Positions 8,058 through 18,180 are shown, numbered from the stretch's first letter. The stretch: 64,000 bases of DNA from Bacteroidales bacterium UBA6267 (GCA_002440745.1 DJVB01000036.1:1-64000); one strand, 5' to 3'. Numbers and translations are program-made. Notes: generated by a model not told the origin, from the letters alone.

Positions 8058-11000
8058 ATGAAACTTACCAAATACGCAGTTATTAGCCTGATTTTCATAT
8101 TTATAGTCAAATTGTCAAACAGCCAGTCGCTTCTAAAAAGTCAGAACGGCACTGATTTTACTTACATCTATAAGCTCGATAATAAATCGGCCTTGGAAAT
8201 TCTCAAAACGAATCAAATAAAAGATTCACCAAAATATTTTACCAATTTGGTGGATAGCTTCCCCAATAGTAAACCCAATAATTATATGGAAAGGTTGGAG
8301 CCCGGACAGTATATTTTGTATAAAGCGCAAGGTCGAATCATTTATTTCAACCTATTGGAAATTTCAGATGTGATTGTAAAAGTAAATGGACTTAACAGTA
8401 AAAACAATATTTATGTCTATGATTTAAAAGGTGAGCCGATAACAAATAACATAAAACTATATAATCAAAAGGATGAAGAAATTCCCCGAAATGAAAAACT
8501 GAAATGTTGGACATTGGCTAACATAAATAAAGAAGTCCAATATTTTTACATTATAAATGATTCAGCATTAACCTATTATAAGTTACAAAGAAATAAGATA
8601 GTTCCAACTAAGAATTATAATCGCCGATCCCATTCGACGATTTTACCGGGTTATTTTGTTTTAAATCAACCCGCATATAAGAAAAACGACAGCCTGATTT
8701 TCAAAGCATTTCTTCTAAAAAGAAACGGAAAACCTTATAACAAAACTGTTTCACTAAAAATATTTGATCAAAAAATCGGAAAATATAATTTGATAAAAGA
8801 CCTGAAACCCTTAAGTCGCGGAGCTTATACCTATGCTTTTCAAATTCCGGATTCGTTTAATTTGGATTCTTATTATCAAATTTATCTGACCAATAAAAGG
8901 GGTAATGTACTTAAGGATAAATCCTTCAAGGTTGAAAATTACCAAATTAAAAACGCTACCTACGAAGCTCGAATGGAGAAAAACTATTTTTACCGAGGCG
9001 AGCCTGTTTATCTGCATTTGAGTTGTTTCGATGTAAACGATTTACCTATGGCAGATACCAAAATTAGTGTTAATATAAGAATATCAGAGATTCAAGATTT
9101 CATGGAAGACTCGATGTTTATTCCATATTCTTGGCAATCAACTTCTTATTGGAGTATGGATCTGTATTCCGACCCATCAGGAAATACGGAAATTCTGCTT
9201 CCTGATTCTTTATTTCTAAATGCAAAGATGCGGTTTTATGCAAATATCAAATTCATTAATGCCGATGGGGAATCCTCCGAGAAAAACTTAAATTTCAACT
9301 TTGACCCACAAAAAGAAAGATATCTTTTCTATCAGGTTGACGACTCAATTCAAGCCATTTATTTAGAGAATTCCATTATTAAACCAAAACCGGCACGCAT
9401 AGTTTCCTATTATACTAAAATGCTGGAAGAGAAGCAAGTAACATTACCCTATACCTTTCATATTGAAGAATTTCCGAAGTATTATTCGCTTTTTGAGGAT
9501 AGCATTCATAAGGCTACCATATTTCCTAAAACAGCCACTGTAGATTTGGTGAAATTTGATGGGTATAGAAATTATGATTCCTTAGTTTTGAATCTAATAA
9601 ATAATGCCGGAGTGAATGTGAGCTATTGGGTTTACCAAAAGGACAAGCTTTTGTTTGAAGGAAATTCTGTTGATTTTTCGATTAAGGAAGCTATAAAAGG
9701 AGGAAAGCCCGTTGACATCATTTATACCTATCGCCTTGCCGGTGAGAAATATACATTCGTTCAAAGTTTTCATCATAAGAAAAAATCGCTGAAAGTAGAG
9801 TCGAATATACCACGTAAAATTTTTCCTGGTCAGGAGGTGGTTGTAAAAATGAATGTGAAAAATCACAAAGGGAAAAATCGAAAAAACGTGAACCTCGCAG
9901 CCTATTCTATCAATGCAAAAGTGGAAGGAATTGAAAGTCCGGATATGCCTTATTTTGGAAAAACAAAGACCGGACAATTTTATACCCATAAAACCTATTT
10001 GTCTAAAGTTAATATAAACGTTCAAAAAACCATCGATACTAATTATTTAAATTGGTTAAATCTCAGAAACACTGCTTATTATAATTTCACATACAGCAAA
10101 GAAGGCTATGCAATCCAATACGACAGCATAGAATCAGATGCCACTGAATTTGCGCCATATTTAATTGCGGATGGTCATTTATTAAGTATCACTGAAATTT
10201 ATATTGATCAAGAATTGGCCTTTTTCGACAAATCTTATTTTACTCAGCCTTATAGTTTGAGAGTTAAGCCGGGAATGCATTCAGTCGTATTACGCTCTCG
10301 AAATGAATTCATTACAATTAAAGATGTCGTTTTTAAAGAAGGATTTAAACTGTTTTTGAGCATAGAGAAAGATTCCGTTTATAAATTTAGCACTATGGAA
10401 TATTCCAAAGCAAAACCGGAATATCTTGAAGAAGAAAAAGAACAAATCAAGAAGAATTTATTGGTTTTCAATAATAAGATGACAAAGCTTTTTTATGTGG
10501 CCCAAGAAAATCAAATTATTAAATCTACAAATTATTATGCAAATCGAAGTCGCGGTTATACGATTATCGGACCTTTAAAGCCTGGAAAAGTAAAAGTCAT
10601 TTCTTCAAGCTTGGATACCTTAGAATTTTTCTTTCAGCCGGGCTACGTTTATTATTTTACCGATACATTGATAACTCAAAACAAAGATTATAATAATCAA
10701 ATTTCAAATTGGATTTTTAGTTCCCGGATTGCATATCAAATGACTTTTAAAGGAGCTGATAGGGCCATATTGATTTCAAAGCCTAAAGAAAAAATAAAAA
10801 TTACTGCCAAGCCAAAATTAAATCCTTATATAAGAAACTATGATAAAAGCAATGAGTTAAAAACTCACGGGGCTTTAATTGTCAAATTTTTAAGTCCAAG
10901 AAAAATTATTCGGACTTGGATGGTAAACACAACTGATTCGATAAATTCAAAGTATTATAACACAAATTTGAAGAATTTTGGAAATCTAAAACCGGGGGAT

Positions 11001-13709
11001 TACCAACTCGTTTATTTAGACAAAGACAGCTTCTACTATTCCAAATCCATTCATATTACAGCGGATGGAATCAATTATAGATTTTATCAGGACACCACCT
11101 TTTTGCCTTATGATTCAATAATGCTGAAAAGGCTTGAGGGGTTCATAATTAATCTTAACACACCAAAACCAAGAGACTTTAAAAGTCATCCAAAAATCAT
11201 AAAAAACTATCAGGCTACTACTTATAAGAACAGGATGAATATGACCTATTTCAAAGGAAATATTTTGGACATCAATTATAATCCTGTGAATAATGCTATT
11301 CTGTTTTTAGAAAAAGATGGGATTTTTGTCAGAGGCGCATACACAAATGAAGCAGGTTTTTTCATTTTTACGGATAGTCTCGAAGGTAATTATCAATTAA
11401 AGATTTTAGTCCGGGACAAAACGTTCAATTATTATAATGTATTTATAATCAAGAAATTAACAAATGATGTCCGAATTATTTTACCAGAACATATTGGATA
11501 TAATTTCTATAGATACGCTGATGCAAATGGTTATATTTCTAATGATGAGATTTTTGGTTCTAATAGCTCTGTTTCATATTCTCCATCCTATATTAACACA
11601 CAGAAGATGGAGGCTGTTGTTGAAAGTTCTCCTACCTCTTTGTTGGGTTATGTGAGCAACTCAATGATCGACTGGACTTTGATGGAACGTGAACCAAACA
11701 GAGAACGAGAAGCCACGATTTATGAAGGAAAAATATCCGCAGATAGTATTAGTGGTTTTAAGGCGGAAGAAAAATCGAGATTCGACAATTTAATCAACGA
11801 CAAAAAGAGTAATAGAATCCGATCCGAATTTAGAGATTATGGCTTTTTTGTACCTAATTTACTTACCAATAAAAAAGGTGAAGCTTATTTTACAGTTCAA
11901 TTCCCCGATAATCAAACTCTATGGAAAACCTATTTTCCTGCCGTGGATTATAAACGTAACACAGGTTTGCTAGAAGTTGATATACAGGCATATAAGCCGC
12001 TTTCGGCATCAATTTCCCTACCTAACTTTCTGATTCAGGGCGATATTTGTACTGTAAATGGTAAGATATCGAATTATATAGGTGAAGCCATTGAACTAAC
12101 TCCGTGGTATAAAGTTGAGAATGATAGTATATCGTTGAAATTAACTGCACCAAAGCATTTTGAGGTTTTTCCTAATAATATTTCATTCCAAAATTTGGGT
12201 AAAAAAGAGATTACTTTCGGATTCAAAACACAGACCGGATATTTAGATGCTGAACTGAGAACAATACCTGTTTTGGTAAATGGAATTGAAGTCTCTACCA
12301 GTGAGCATTTTTATGCCAAAAACGATTTTGTCATTACGTATAAGGCCAATAGCAGTTTATTATCCAGAACTGTTTTTATCACTAATAATCAATTAGATGT
12401 GTTGATGGAGGAGATTGATTATTTGAAAAACTACGGCTACGGTTGCAATGAACAAAACGCTTCAAAAATCAGAGCGCTTCTTGCCGAAAAATCAATTAAG
12501 AGGGCTTTGGATTTGCCTTTTGAAAATGAAAAAACCATAAAAGCTATCATCTCAAAACTCGAAAAAACCCAAAATGATGATGGCAGTTGGGGTTGGTGGA
12601 ATAAGGGCAATCAAGCTGAAATTTGGATGACGATTTACATAGCAGATGCCATGAATTTAGCCATCAAAGCAGGATATAGCAGCAGCTCAATTTTTAATGC
12701 ATTAGCATATTTGGATAGTAATTTAAATGCGATGAATGTCAGTGACAGACTTTATGCAATTGATATTTTGTGCAATTATAATTCACCTGAAAAGTATAAG
12801 TCTTATGTGCTTAAAGCAGAAAAAATGAATCTGAGTTATATCGATAAATTCAGACTGATAAGCATTAAGCAGAAATCGGGACTACCCTACTCCATTCAAG
12901 AAATTATCCAATCGAATAGTCGTGATAAATATGGAATTTATTGGGGAGAAAATGTGATGAATTTTAAAGTTAATATCATACAAACCAGTAGTTTAGCATA
13001 TAATATTTTAAAAAGAGAAAAGGGAAATCATCAAGTAATGCTTGAAGAAACCCGAAACTATTTCTTAACTCATCTTTCAAAAAACAGAAATACCATTGAA
13101 AGAGCCGTTTTATTGCAAGATATCACCGACGATATAATTGCCAATAACAGCATCAAAAACGAAATTCGATCTGATTTAAAAATCAATGGAAAGCTTATGG
13201 CACAGGAGTTTCCAATTTATTTGACTTTCAAAAACACCGAGGATATCTACATCGAAAAAACAGGAGCGCCATTGCAAATATCAGTTTATGAGACCTCCAT
13301 ACAAAATCCGGCAATGAAAGTGGATACTCTGTTCGAGGTGAGCTCCGTTTTCAGAAAAGCAAGCGATACGATTACATCCATAAAATTGGGAGAAAGTTTC
13401 CGGCATTTTGGCCAATACATCGTAAAAAAGGATGCTGAATTTACGATGCTTGAAATTCCAATTCCTGCGGGAGCAGTGTTTATCAATAAAAATGTCTCAA
13501 AACTGCCTTATGAAATAAATCGTGAATATCATCATGATAAGGTGGTGGTGTTTTTTAGAAATCTCCCAAAAGGAACATACTATTTTAGTATTGACTTGCA
13601 AAGCAGATATGCCGGTGAGTTCAACGTGATTCCCACAAAAATATCATTGATGTATTTTCCGGATGTTTTTGGGTTTAGTAATAGTATGGTGTTTAGGATA
13701 TTAGAGTAG
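8058..13709 (+). CDS. Alpha-2-macroglobulin family protein with thioester motif
   Basis: This 1883-residue secreted protein is a bacterial alpha-2-macroglobulin, a broad protease trap. A signal peptide fills residues 1-23 with no lipobox, so it is probably periplasmic or exported rather than an inner-membrane lipoprotein. MG-type beta domains follow. A carboxypeptidase-regulatory-like insert near 1070-1130 (NEAGFFIFTDS..GNYQL) is followed by the conserved A2M core from about 1270 (FVPNLLTNKKGEAYFTVQFPDNQTLWKT). The thioester segment YGCNEQ places Cys1463 and Gln1466 in the correct spacing, then an alpha-alpha toroid and a C-terminal receptor-like domain. I use the ATG at 8058; an in-frame TTG at 8040 adds six residues but sits before the signal peptide. 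It is monocistronic, and no penicillin-binding protein 1C gene, the usual partner of such genes in proteobacteria, is adjacent. Confidence 0.92.
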   Translation: MKLTKYAVISLIFIFIVKLSNSQSLLKSQNGTDFTYIYKLDNKSALEILKTNQIKDSPKYFTNLVDSFPNSKPNNYMERLEPGQYILYKAQGRIIYFNLLEISDVIVKVNGLNSKNNIYVYDLKGEPITNNIKLYNQKDEEIPRNEKLKCWTLANINKEVQYFYIINDSALTYYKLQRNKIVPTKNYNRRSHSTILPGYFVLNQPAYKKNDSLIFKAFLLKRNGKPYNKTVSLKIFDQKIGKYNLIKDLKPLSRGAYTYAFQIPDSFNLDSYYQIYLTNKRGNVLKDKSFKVENYQIKNATYEARMEKNYFYRGEPVYLHLSCFDVNDLPMADTKISVNIRISEIQDFMEDSMFIPYSWQSTSYWSMDLYSDPSGNTEILLPDSLFLNAKMRFYANIKFINADGESSEKNLNFNFDPQKERYLFYQVDDSIQAIYLENSIIKPKPARIVSYYTKMLEEKQVTLPYTFHIEEFPKYYSLFEDSIHKATIFPKTATVDLVKFDGYRNYDSLVLNLINNAGVNVSYWVYQKDKLLFEGNSVDFSIKEAIKGGKPVDIIYTYRLAGEKYTFVQSFHHKKKSLKVESNIPRKIFPGQEVVVKMNVKNHKGKNRKNVNLAAYSINAKVEGIESPDMPYFGKTKTGQFYTHKTYLSKVNINVQKTIDTNYLNWLNLRNTAYYNFTYSKEGYAIQYDSIESDATEFAPYLIADGHLLSITEIYIDQELAFFDKSYFTQPYSLRVKPGMHSVVLRSRNEFITIKDVVFKEGFKLFLSIEKDSVYKFSTMEYSKAKPEYLEEEKEQIKKNLLVFNNKMTKLFYVAQENQIIKSTNYYANRSRGYTIIGPLKPGKVKVISSSLDTLEFFFQPGYVYYFTDTLITQNKDYNNQISNWIFSSRIAYQMTFKGADRAILISKPKEKIKITAKPKLNPYIRNYDKSNELKTHGALIVKFLSPRKIIRTWMVNTTDSINSKYYNTNLKNFGNLKPGDYQLVYLDKDSFYYSKSIHITADGINYRFYQDTTFLPYDSIMLKRLEGFIINLNTPKPRDFKSHPKIIKNYQATTYKNRMNMTYFKGNILDINYNPVNNAILFLEKDGIFVRGAYTNEAGFFIFTDSLEGNYQLKILVRDKTFNYYNVFIIKKLTNDVRIILPEHIGYNFYRYADANGYISNDEIFGSNSSVSYSPSYINTQKMEAVVESSPTSLLGYVSNSMIDWTLMEREPNREREATIYEGKISADSISGFKAEEKSRFDNLINDKKSNRIRSEFRDYGFFVPNLLTNKKGEAYFTVQFPDNQTLWKTYFPAVDYKRNTGLLEVDIQAYKPLSASISLPNFLIQGDICTVNGKISNYIGEAIELTPWYKVENDSISLKLTAPKHFEVFPNNISFQNLGKKEITFGFKTQTGYLDAELRTIPVLVNGIEVSTSEHFYAKNDFVITYKANSSLLSRTVFITNNQLDVLMEEIDYLKNYGYGCNEQNASKIRALLAEKSIKRALDLPFENEKTIKAIISKLEKTQNDDGSWGWWNKGNQAEIWMTIYIADAMNLAIKAGYSSSSIFNALAYLDSNLNAMNVSDRLYAIDILCNYNSPEKYKSYVLKAEKMNLSYIDKFRLISIKQKSGLPYSIQEIIQSNSRDKYGIYWGENVMNFKVNIIQTSSLAYNILKREKGNHQVMLEETRNYFLTHLSKNRNTIERAVLLQDITDDIIANNSIKNEIRSDLKINGKLMAQEFPIYLTFKNTEDIYIEKTGAPLQISVYETSIQNPAMKVDTLFEVSSVFRKASDTITSIKLGESFRHFGQYIVKKDAEFTMLEIPIPAGAVFINKNVSKLPYEINREYHHDKVVVFFRNLPKGTYYFSIDLQSRYAGEFNVIPTKISLMYFPDVFGFSNSMVFRILE

Positions 13710-13925
13710 ATTTCATAGGCTAAAGATTGGTTCTAAATCCAGTACATTTGTGGAGTTAGATTTTTTTGAAGCTCGTTGCGAAGATAAAATCCTGCAATAA
13801 AATTTGGATTTAAATATCCTCAATTGATGTCTTCAATTTTCTTAGTAATTATTCGACAAAAGTATCGGAATATTATACTTTTCTCAAATTATTCTACGCC
13901 TCAGGGAAGATTCACTCTTCTCCTC

Positions 13926-15689
13926 TCACCCTTTCTCCATCCAGTCGCCGTTTTCTTTGATGAGCTCAATAAGCTCTGCAACAGCATTATCCTGAGGTAC
14001 ATTTTTGCGAATCACCTCTCTTCCTTTGTAGAGGTTGATATGTCCAGGTGCGGAGCCAACATAACCGTAATCGGCATCGGCCATTTCGCCCGGTCCGTTT
14101 ACTATGCAACCCATGATACCTATTTTCAAGCCTGTCAGATGACCGGTTGCTGCTTTGATGCGAGAGGTAGCTTCCTGCAAATCGAATAAGGTGCGACCGC
14201 ATGACGGGCAACTGATAAAGTCGGTGCGGCTGAATCGTGTGCGGCTTGCCTGCAAAAGCGATAACCCAAAATTATTGAGGTATTCGCGGTCGAAATGCGG
14301 ATTCTCTACCCAGATTCCATCAGCTAAACCATCGATAAAAGCACCGCCCATATCCATCGAGGCACGAACGATAAACCGCTCTTTATTGGGCTCGTCGTAA
14401 TGCCTTTTCACAATCACAGGCCATTTTATGTTGTTGTCAATCAAATAGATAAACATCCTGCGAATTTCTGTAGCCCAATTGTTATTCTCTGAGGTGAAAA
14501 GCATCACCATGGGCTTCTTATTGGTTTTCAAAAATGGTAGTGAAGCTTTTAAAGATGCAATATCGAATTGAACAAAATTGAAACTTTCGCTCAAATAACT
14601 CTCTAGATTCTCATCGGCATGGATAATGTCATATTTTTTATGAAGCACTTTTAATTCATATTCGCTCACAATTTCCACATCATAACCAATGACGGCAGGC
14701 ACATTTTTTCCTCCGAAAATCTTCACCTGATTCACTTCTCTCTTGGCGTAATCATAGGGATTCAAAGGCCATTTCTCAACAGGGTCGATGGCCGGATGAT
14801 TGCCAAAGGTGGCAGCATAATCCACAATCTCGCGGGCTATAGGAATCTCATTTTCAGGCTCATCGGTAAGTGATACCCGAATGGTATCGCCGATGCCGTC
14901 GTACAATAAAGCCCCATTTCCGGCTGCTGATTTGATGATGCCGTCTTCCTCATTTCCGGCTTCGGTAACGCCAAGATGTATGGGAAAATGCATATTTTCC
15001 TCAGCCATTCGATGTACCAAAAGCCGATATGCATACACCATCACCCGAATATTGCTGGCTTTCATGGAAACTACAATATCGAAGTAGTTCATTTCTACTG
15101 CCATACGAAGGTATTCCATAGCTGCTTCTACCATGCCTTCGGGGGTGTCGCCGTGCCGACTCATAATCCGCTGCGACAGGCTTCCGTGGTTCGACCCGAT
15201 GCGCATAGCAACCTTGTTTTCTTTAGAGTATTCAACCAATGGAGCAAATTTCTCCCTGATTTTCTGCAATGCCTCTGCATATTCATCCTCAGTGTATTCT
15301 ACCTTGGTTTTGTTGGCTTCTGCAAAATTTCCTGGATTTATACGCACTTTTTCAACCCATCGTGCTGCTTCCATAGCTGCCCCGGGATTGAAATGAATGT
15401 CGGCGACTAATGGCTGATTATAGCCTCGAGCCTCGAGTCCGGCTTTTATATTTCGCAGATTTTCAGCATCTTTAGCTGTGGGAGCAGTTAGGCGAACCAA
15501 ATGCGCTCCGGCTTCAATGATGCGTATGCTCTGCTCAATGTTGCCCTCGGTTTCCAAAGGTCTGAAATTGGTCATCGACTGTAAAGCGATGGGCTTATCA
15601 CCACCGATGGTCAGGTTGCCAATATGCACTTCCTGAGTGGGCCGGCGATGAAATTCGGTGAAACTGCTACAATATTTTGTCTTATCCAT
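13926..15689 (-). CDS. ispG: 4-hydroxy-3-methylbut-2-en-1-yl diphosphate synthase, extended form
   Basis: IspG converts MEcPP to HMBPP in the non-mevalonate isoprenoid pathway using a [4Fe-4S] cluster. The 587-residue length is the extended form with an extra central domain between the barrel and the cluster domain, as known in plants, chlamydiae and Bacteroidota. The N-terminal barrel begins with RRPTQEVHIGNLTIGG; the C-terminal cluster domain has CPSCGRT and GCIVNGPGEM. I start at the ATG 15687-15689, which overlaps the upstream amidase stop by 8 bp. The longer frame to 15758 would run 77 bp into the amidase gene. Last gene of a three-gene overlapping unit. Confidence 0.95.
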   Translation of the reverse strand: MDKTKYCSSFTEFHRRPTQEVHIGNLTIGGDKPIALQSMTNFRPLETEGNIEQSIRIIEAGAHLVRLTAPTAKDAENLRNIKAGLEARGYNQPLVADIHFNPGAAMEAARWVEKVRINPGNFAEANKTKVEYTEDEYAEALQKIREKFAPLVEYSKENKVAMRIGSNHGSLSQRIMSRHGDTPEGMVEAAMEYLRMAVEMNYFDIVVSMKASNIRVMVYAYRLLVHRMAEENMHFPIHLGVTEAGNEEDGIIKSAAGNGALLYDGIGDTIRVSLTDEPENEIPIAREIVDYAATFGNHPAIDPVEKWPLNPYDYAKREVNQVKIFGGKNVPAVIGYDVEIVSEYELKVLHKKYDIIHADENLESYLSESFNFVQFDIASLKASLPFLKTNKKPMVMLFTSENNNWATEIRRMFIYLIDNNIKWPVIVKRHYDEPNKERFIVRASMDMGGAFIDGLADGIWVENPHFDREYLNNFGLSLLQASRTRFSRTDFISCPSCGRTLFDLQEATSRIKAATGHLTGLKIGIMGCIVNGPGEMADADYGYVGSAPGHINLYKGREVIRKNVPQDNAVAELIELIKENGDWMEKG

Positions 15690-16545
15690 TATAGTCTTTT
15701 TGAATTTTTCGATCTTGATATTTTTCTCCTGTTTTATTATTTTGAGCCGAAAGCTCAATGTGGAATTTGTCCCAATCTAAGCCTACGGCAAATTTACTTC
15801 TGAAATCGGCTAATTCATCATAGCTTAAGGTTGCTGTTTGTATAAATTCTTTTTCATTATTTTCATCAAAAACGGGTAAACCTTTGGGGTCGTAAACATT
15901 TGAATTGCCCGAGTGAGGAAGTCCGTTTCCATCATTTCCAACACGATTTACGCCCACAACCCAAACCTGATTTTCGATGGCACGGGCAGCCAAAAGGGTT
16001 TTCCAAACCCGACTCCGAACCGCAGGCCAATTAGCCACTAAAATCAAAAGGTCGTAGTCGAAATTTTGTCCGTCGAAATTGTTTTTTGCCCAAACGGGAA
16101 AGCGCAAGTCGTAGCAAATCAGAAAGTTAATCTTCCATCCTTTGTAGCTGAGCAGAAGTTGATTTTCGCCTTGGTCGAAGTGCATATCTTCGTTTCCCAT
16201 CCGGAAAAGGTGGCGCTTGTCGTAGTATTGATAGCTTCCATCGGGCTCCACAATATAAAGTCGGTTGTAATGATTTCCGTTTTCCACGACCATAAAACTA
16301 CCGGTGAGGGCAAATTGATGGGTAGCTGCCTGCTCTTGCATCCATGATAAGGTTGTAGAAGTTTCAGCTTTTTCGGCAAAAACTTCGGGCTTCATACTAA
16401 AACCGGTATTAAACATCTCGGGCAGCACAACTATGTCGGTGTCGGTGTCGATTTTGTGAAGTTTGTCCTCAAACCGATTGAGGTTAGCCTCCTTATTTTC
16501 CCAAATCAGGTCGGCTTGCACAAGTGTAATCTTTAAATCTTGCAT
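15682..16545 (-). CDS. Omega-amidase, carbon-nitrogen hydrolase family (YafV-like)
   Basis: This 287-residue nitrilase-superfamily enzyme most resembles YafV/omega-amidase (Nit2-like), which hydrolyses alpha-ketoglutaramate or the 2-oxosuccinamate class. The Glu-Lys-Cys triad is visible: Glu in VLPEMFNTGFSM (about residue 43), Lys in YYDKRHLFRMG, and Cys in LICYDLRFP. Its start overlaps the aminotransferase end by 13 bp and its stop overlaps ispG by 8 bp. The pairing with a methionine/glutamine-type aminotransferase is meaningful: transamination with glutamine yields alpha-ketoglutaramate, which an omega-amidase then removes. Substrate is inferred from family and context. Confidence 0.9.
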   Translation of the reverse strand: MQDLKITLVQADLIWENKEANLNRFEDKLHKIDTDTDIVVLPEMFNTGFSMKPEVFAEKAETSTTLSWMQEQAATHQFALTGSFMVVENGNHYNRLYIVEPDGSYQYYDKRHLFRMGNEDMHFDQGENQLLLSYKGWKINFLICYDLRFPVWAKNNFDGQNFDYDLLILVANWPAVRSRVWKTLLAARAIENQVWVVGVNRVGNDGNGLPHSGNSNVYDPKGLPVFDENNEKEFIQTATLSYDELADFRSKFAVGLDWDKFHIELSAQNNKTGEKYQDRKIQKDYNG

Positions 16546-17687
16546 AATTTTTCGGCGGCTTCAATTAAGGTTTTGTCGTTTTTAGCAAAGCAAATACGGA
16601 TGCATTTTTCATCAAACTTGTCGGAATAGAAGTAGGAAAGAGGGATAGCGGCAACTTTATGCTCACGCGCCAACCAAACCACAAACTCCATATCACTCAT
16701 ATCACTGATTTCGGAATAGCTAAACATCTGGAAATAAGTGCCATGAGATGTAATGGGCTTCAATCGGGAACCTTGCATCAGGTTGATGAAATAGTCTCTT
16801 TTTTGCTGATAAAACTCACTCACATGAATATAGTTTTCAGGCTCTTCCATATATTCGGCTATTCCTAACTGCATCGGATGATTTCCGGCAAAGACCACAT
16901 TTTGATGTATCTTCCTAAACTCATGCATCATTTTTTCAGGAGCAATGCAAAAGCCTACTTTCCAACCGGTTACGTGAAAAGTTTTCCCGAAAGAGCCAAT
17001 CAGAAAACTGCGGGCTGCTAATTGGGGAAAACGACAAACCGATTGATGCTGAAGGCCGTCGAAAATGATGTGCTCATAAACCTCATCACTCACTACCGTG
17101 ATATTTGTTCCATTGGTAAGTTGTTGAAGTTGAAGCATATCCTCTTCAAGAAAAACTGCCGAAGTAGGATTATGAGGTGTATTGATGATAATCATGGAAG
17201 TTTTTTCGGTAATCAAACCGGCAAACTCATTCCAGTCGATGCGATATTCGGGAGCTTTGAGTTTGATGGGAACCGAAACGGCACCGTACATTTCGATGGC
17301 AGGGTGATAGATATCGAAGGCAGGTTCCACCACAATCACTTCATCACCGGGCCTTACAACCGTGGCAATGGCTGTGTAGATGGCCTGTGTAGCTCCGCTG
17401 GTAATGGTAATTTCGTTCACCGCGTCGTAATCCACATGGTGCATGAGCTTGAATGAATTGCTTACCACCTGACGCAACCTCAACGCACCTTGCATCGGTG
17501 CATATTGGTTGAAACCCTTTTCCATATAGCTGCTAACCAAGCTGATAAGCTTTTTCGACACTTCAAAATCGGGGAAGCCTTGAGCTAAATTGAGCGCCTG
17601 ATACTCTTGCGCTACCTTATTCATCTCGGTAAAGATGGTCGTAACGGCATTGGGAAGTTTACTATTTATCTTAATTTTAGAATCCAT
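16533..17687 (-). CDS. Methionine aminotransferase (YbdL-like), PLP-dependent
   Basis: This 384-residue fold-type I aminotransferase resembles YbdL, which transaminates methionine and some aromatic amino acids, and the glutamine transaminase K / kynurenine aminotransferase group. Visible are NLAQGFPDF near the start, the NTPHNPTSAVF segment, SDEVYEHIIF, and the PLP-lysine region GSFGKTFHVTGWKVGF. I start at the ATG 17685-17687; an upstream in-frame GTG at 17693 adds two residues. It leads the unit aminotransferase, omega-amidase, ispG, with overlaps at both junctions. A -7 box (17704-17711) lies just upstream. Possible role: methionine salvage or keto-acid reamination. Confidence 0.9.
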   Translation of the reverse strand: MDSKIKINSKLPNAVTTIFTEMNKVAQEYQALNLAQGFPDFEVSKKLISLVSSYMEKGFNQYAPMQGALRLRQVVSNSFKLMHHVDYDAVNEITITSGATQAIYTAIATVVRPGDEVIVVEPAFDIYHPAIEMYGAVSVPIKLKAPEYRIDWNEFAGLITEKTSMIIINTPHNPTSAVFLEEDMLQLQQLTNGTNITVVSDEVYEHIIFDGLQHQSVCRFPQLAARSFLIGSFGKTFHVTGWKVGFCIAPEKMMHEFRKIHQNVVFAGNHPMQLGIAEYMEEPENYIHVSEFYQQKRDYFINLMQGSRLKPITSHGTYFQMFSYSEISDMSDMEFVVWLAREHKVAAIPLSYFYSDKFDEKCIRICFAKNDKTLIEAAEKLCKI

Positions 17688-17703
17688 AATCACAAGTTTG
17701 CAG

Positions 17704-17711
17704 CAAAATTA
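17704..17711 (-). promoter_or_regulatory. -7 box for the aminotransferase unit
   Basis: The minus strand reads TAATTTTG. The predicted start of transcription is near 17699, giving a leader of only about 12 bases. A -33 element is not clear. Confidence 0.4.
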
Positions 17712-17760
17712 AGTCATTTGTGAATAACCTTGAAGATGACATTCATACAATACGGCAATA

Positions 17761-17843
17761 AAAAAAGGCAACCGTTTTAGCTGCTTTTTGTGGATAAGTT
17801 TAGTTGAGGATTAAATCAAATTCATTCCATCGAAAACATCCAT
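17761..17843. repeat. Direct repeat copy L: duplicated mdh 3' end and terminator
   Basis: These 83 bases match 18490-18572 at 80 positions. They contain the complement of the last ten codons of mdh with its stop (Met-Asp-Val-Phe-Asp-Gly-Met-Asn-Leu-Ile) plus the mdh terminator hairpin, here slightly decayed by two substitutions. No mdh sequence can be recognised beyond this. The hairpin may now serve as terminator of the toxin gene. Confidence 0.9.
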
Positions 17844-17880
17844 ATTTAATTTTTGCAACTTGTAAGATACCTTATTATGG

Positions 17881-18180
17881 TTATAATTTTTTAACCCGCT
17901 TTTGTATGGTCTTGGGATTTCTACTAGTATGGAATATTCCAAGAATATAGATAACATCTTCATTTTCAATGAAGAAAATACTAAAAGAAAATCTATCTAT
18001 TACAACTTTGCGAACATCCTGAAAAACTTTGGGAAATAACTTTGGGTTTGACTTAATCATTTCAAATGATAAATCCACAATTTTGGCAAAATCCCATCCT
18101 AAACTTTCTTTCTGTAAGTTATAGTATTCGACGCTTTCCTCTAAATCGATGAGAGCAAAGGGAGAAACCTTGATTTTCAT
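17881..18180 (-). CDS. RelE/ParE-family toxin
   Basis: This 99-residue protein has the RelE/ParE toxin fold: an N-terminal beta strand (KIKVSPFALIDLEESVEYY), two helices, then the beta sheet with the DVRKVVIDRFSFSIFF and DVIYILGIFHTSRNP segments usual in ParE-like toxins. The HTSRNP C-terminal motif is typical. Its ATG shares one base with the antitoxin stop (TAATG), indicating translational coupling. Whether it cleaves mRNA or acts on gyrase cannot be said. The pair sits in an islet flanked by 83-bp direct repeats. Confidence 0.88.
   Translation of the reverse strand: MKIKVSPFALIDLEESVEYYNLQKESLGWDFAKIVDLSFEMIKSNPKLFPKVFQDVRKVVIDRFSFSIFFIENEDVIYILGIFHTSRNPKTIQKRVKKL

Noticed and set aside
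9594..10025. 143-residue minus-strand frame
   Set aside because: Antisense inside the macroglobulin gene; composition is that of a shadow frame.
14976..15410. 144-residue plus-strand frame
   Set aside because: Antisense to the conserved ispG gene; rich in His, Cys and Phe as expected of a shadow.
15690..15758. Longer ispG start
   Set aside because: It would overlap the omega-amidase by 77 bp and adds a Lys-rich stretch not found in IspG; the ATG at 15687-15689 gives an 8-bp overlap instead.
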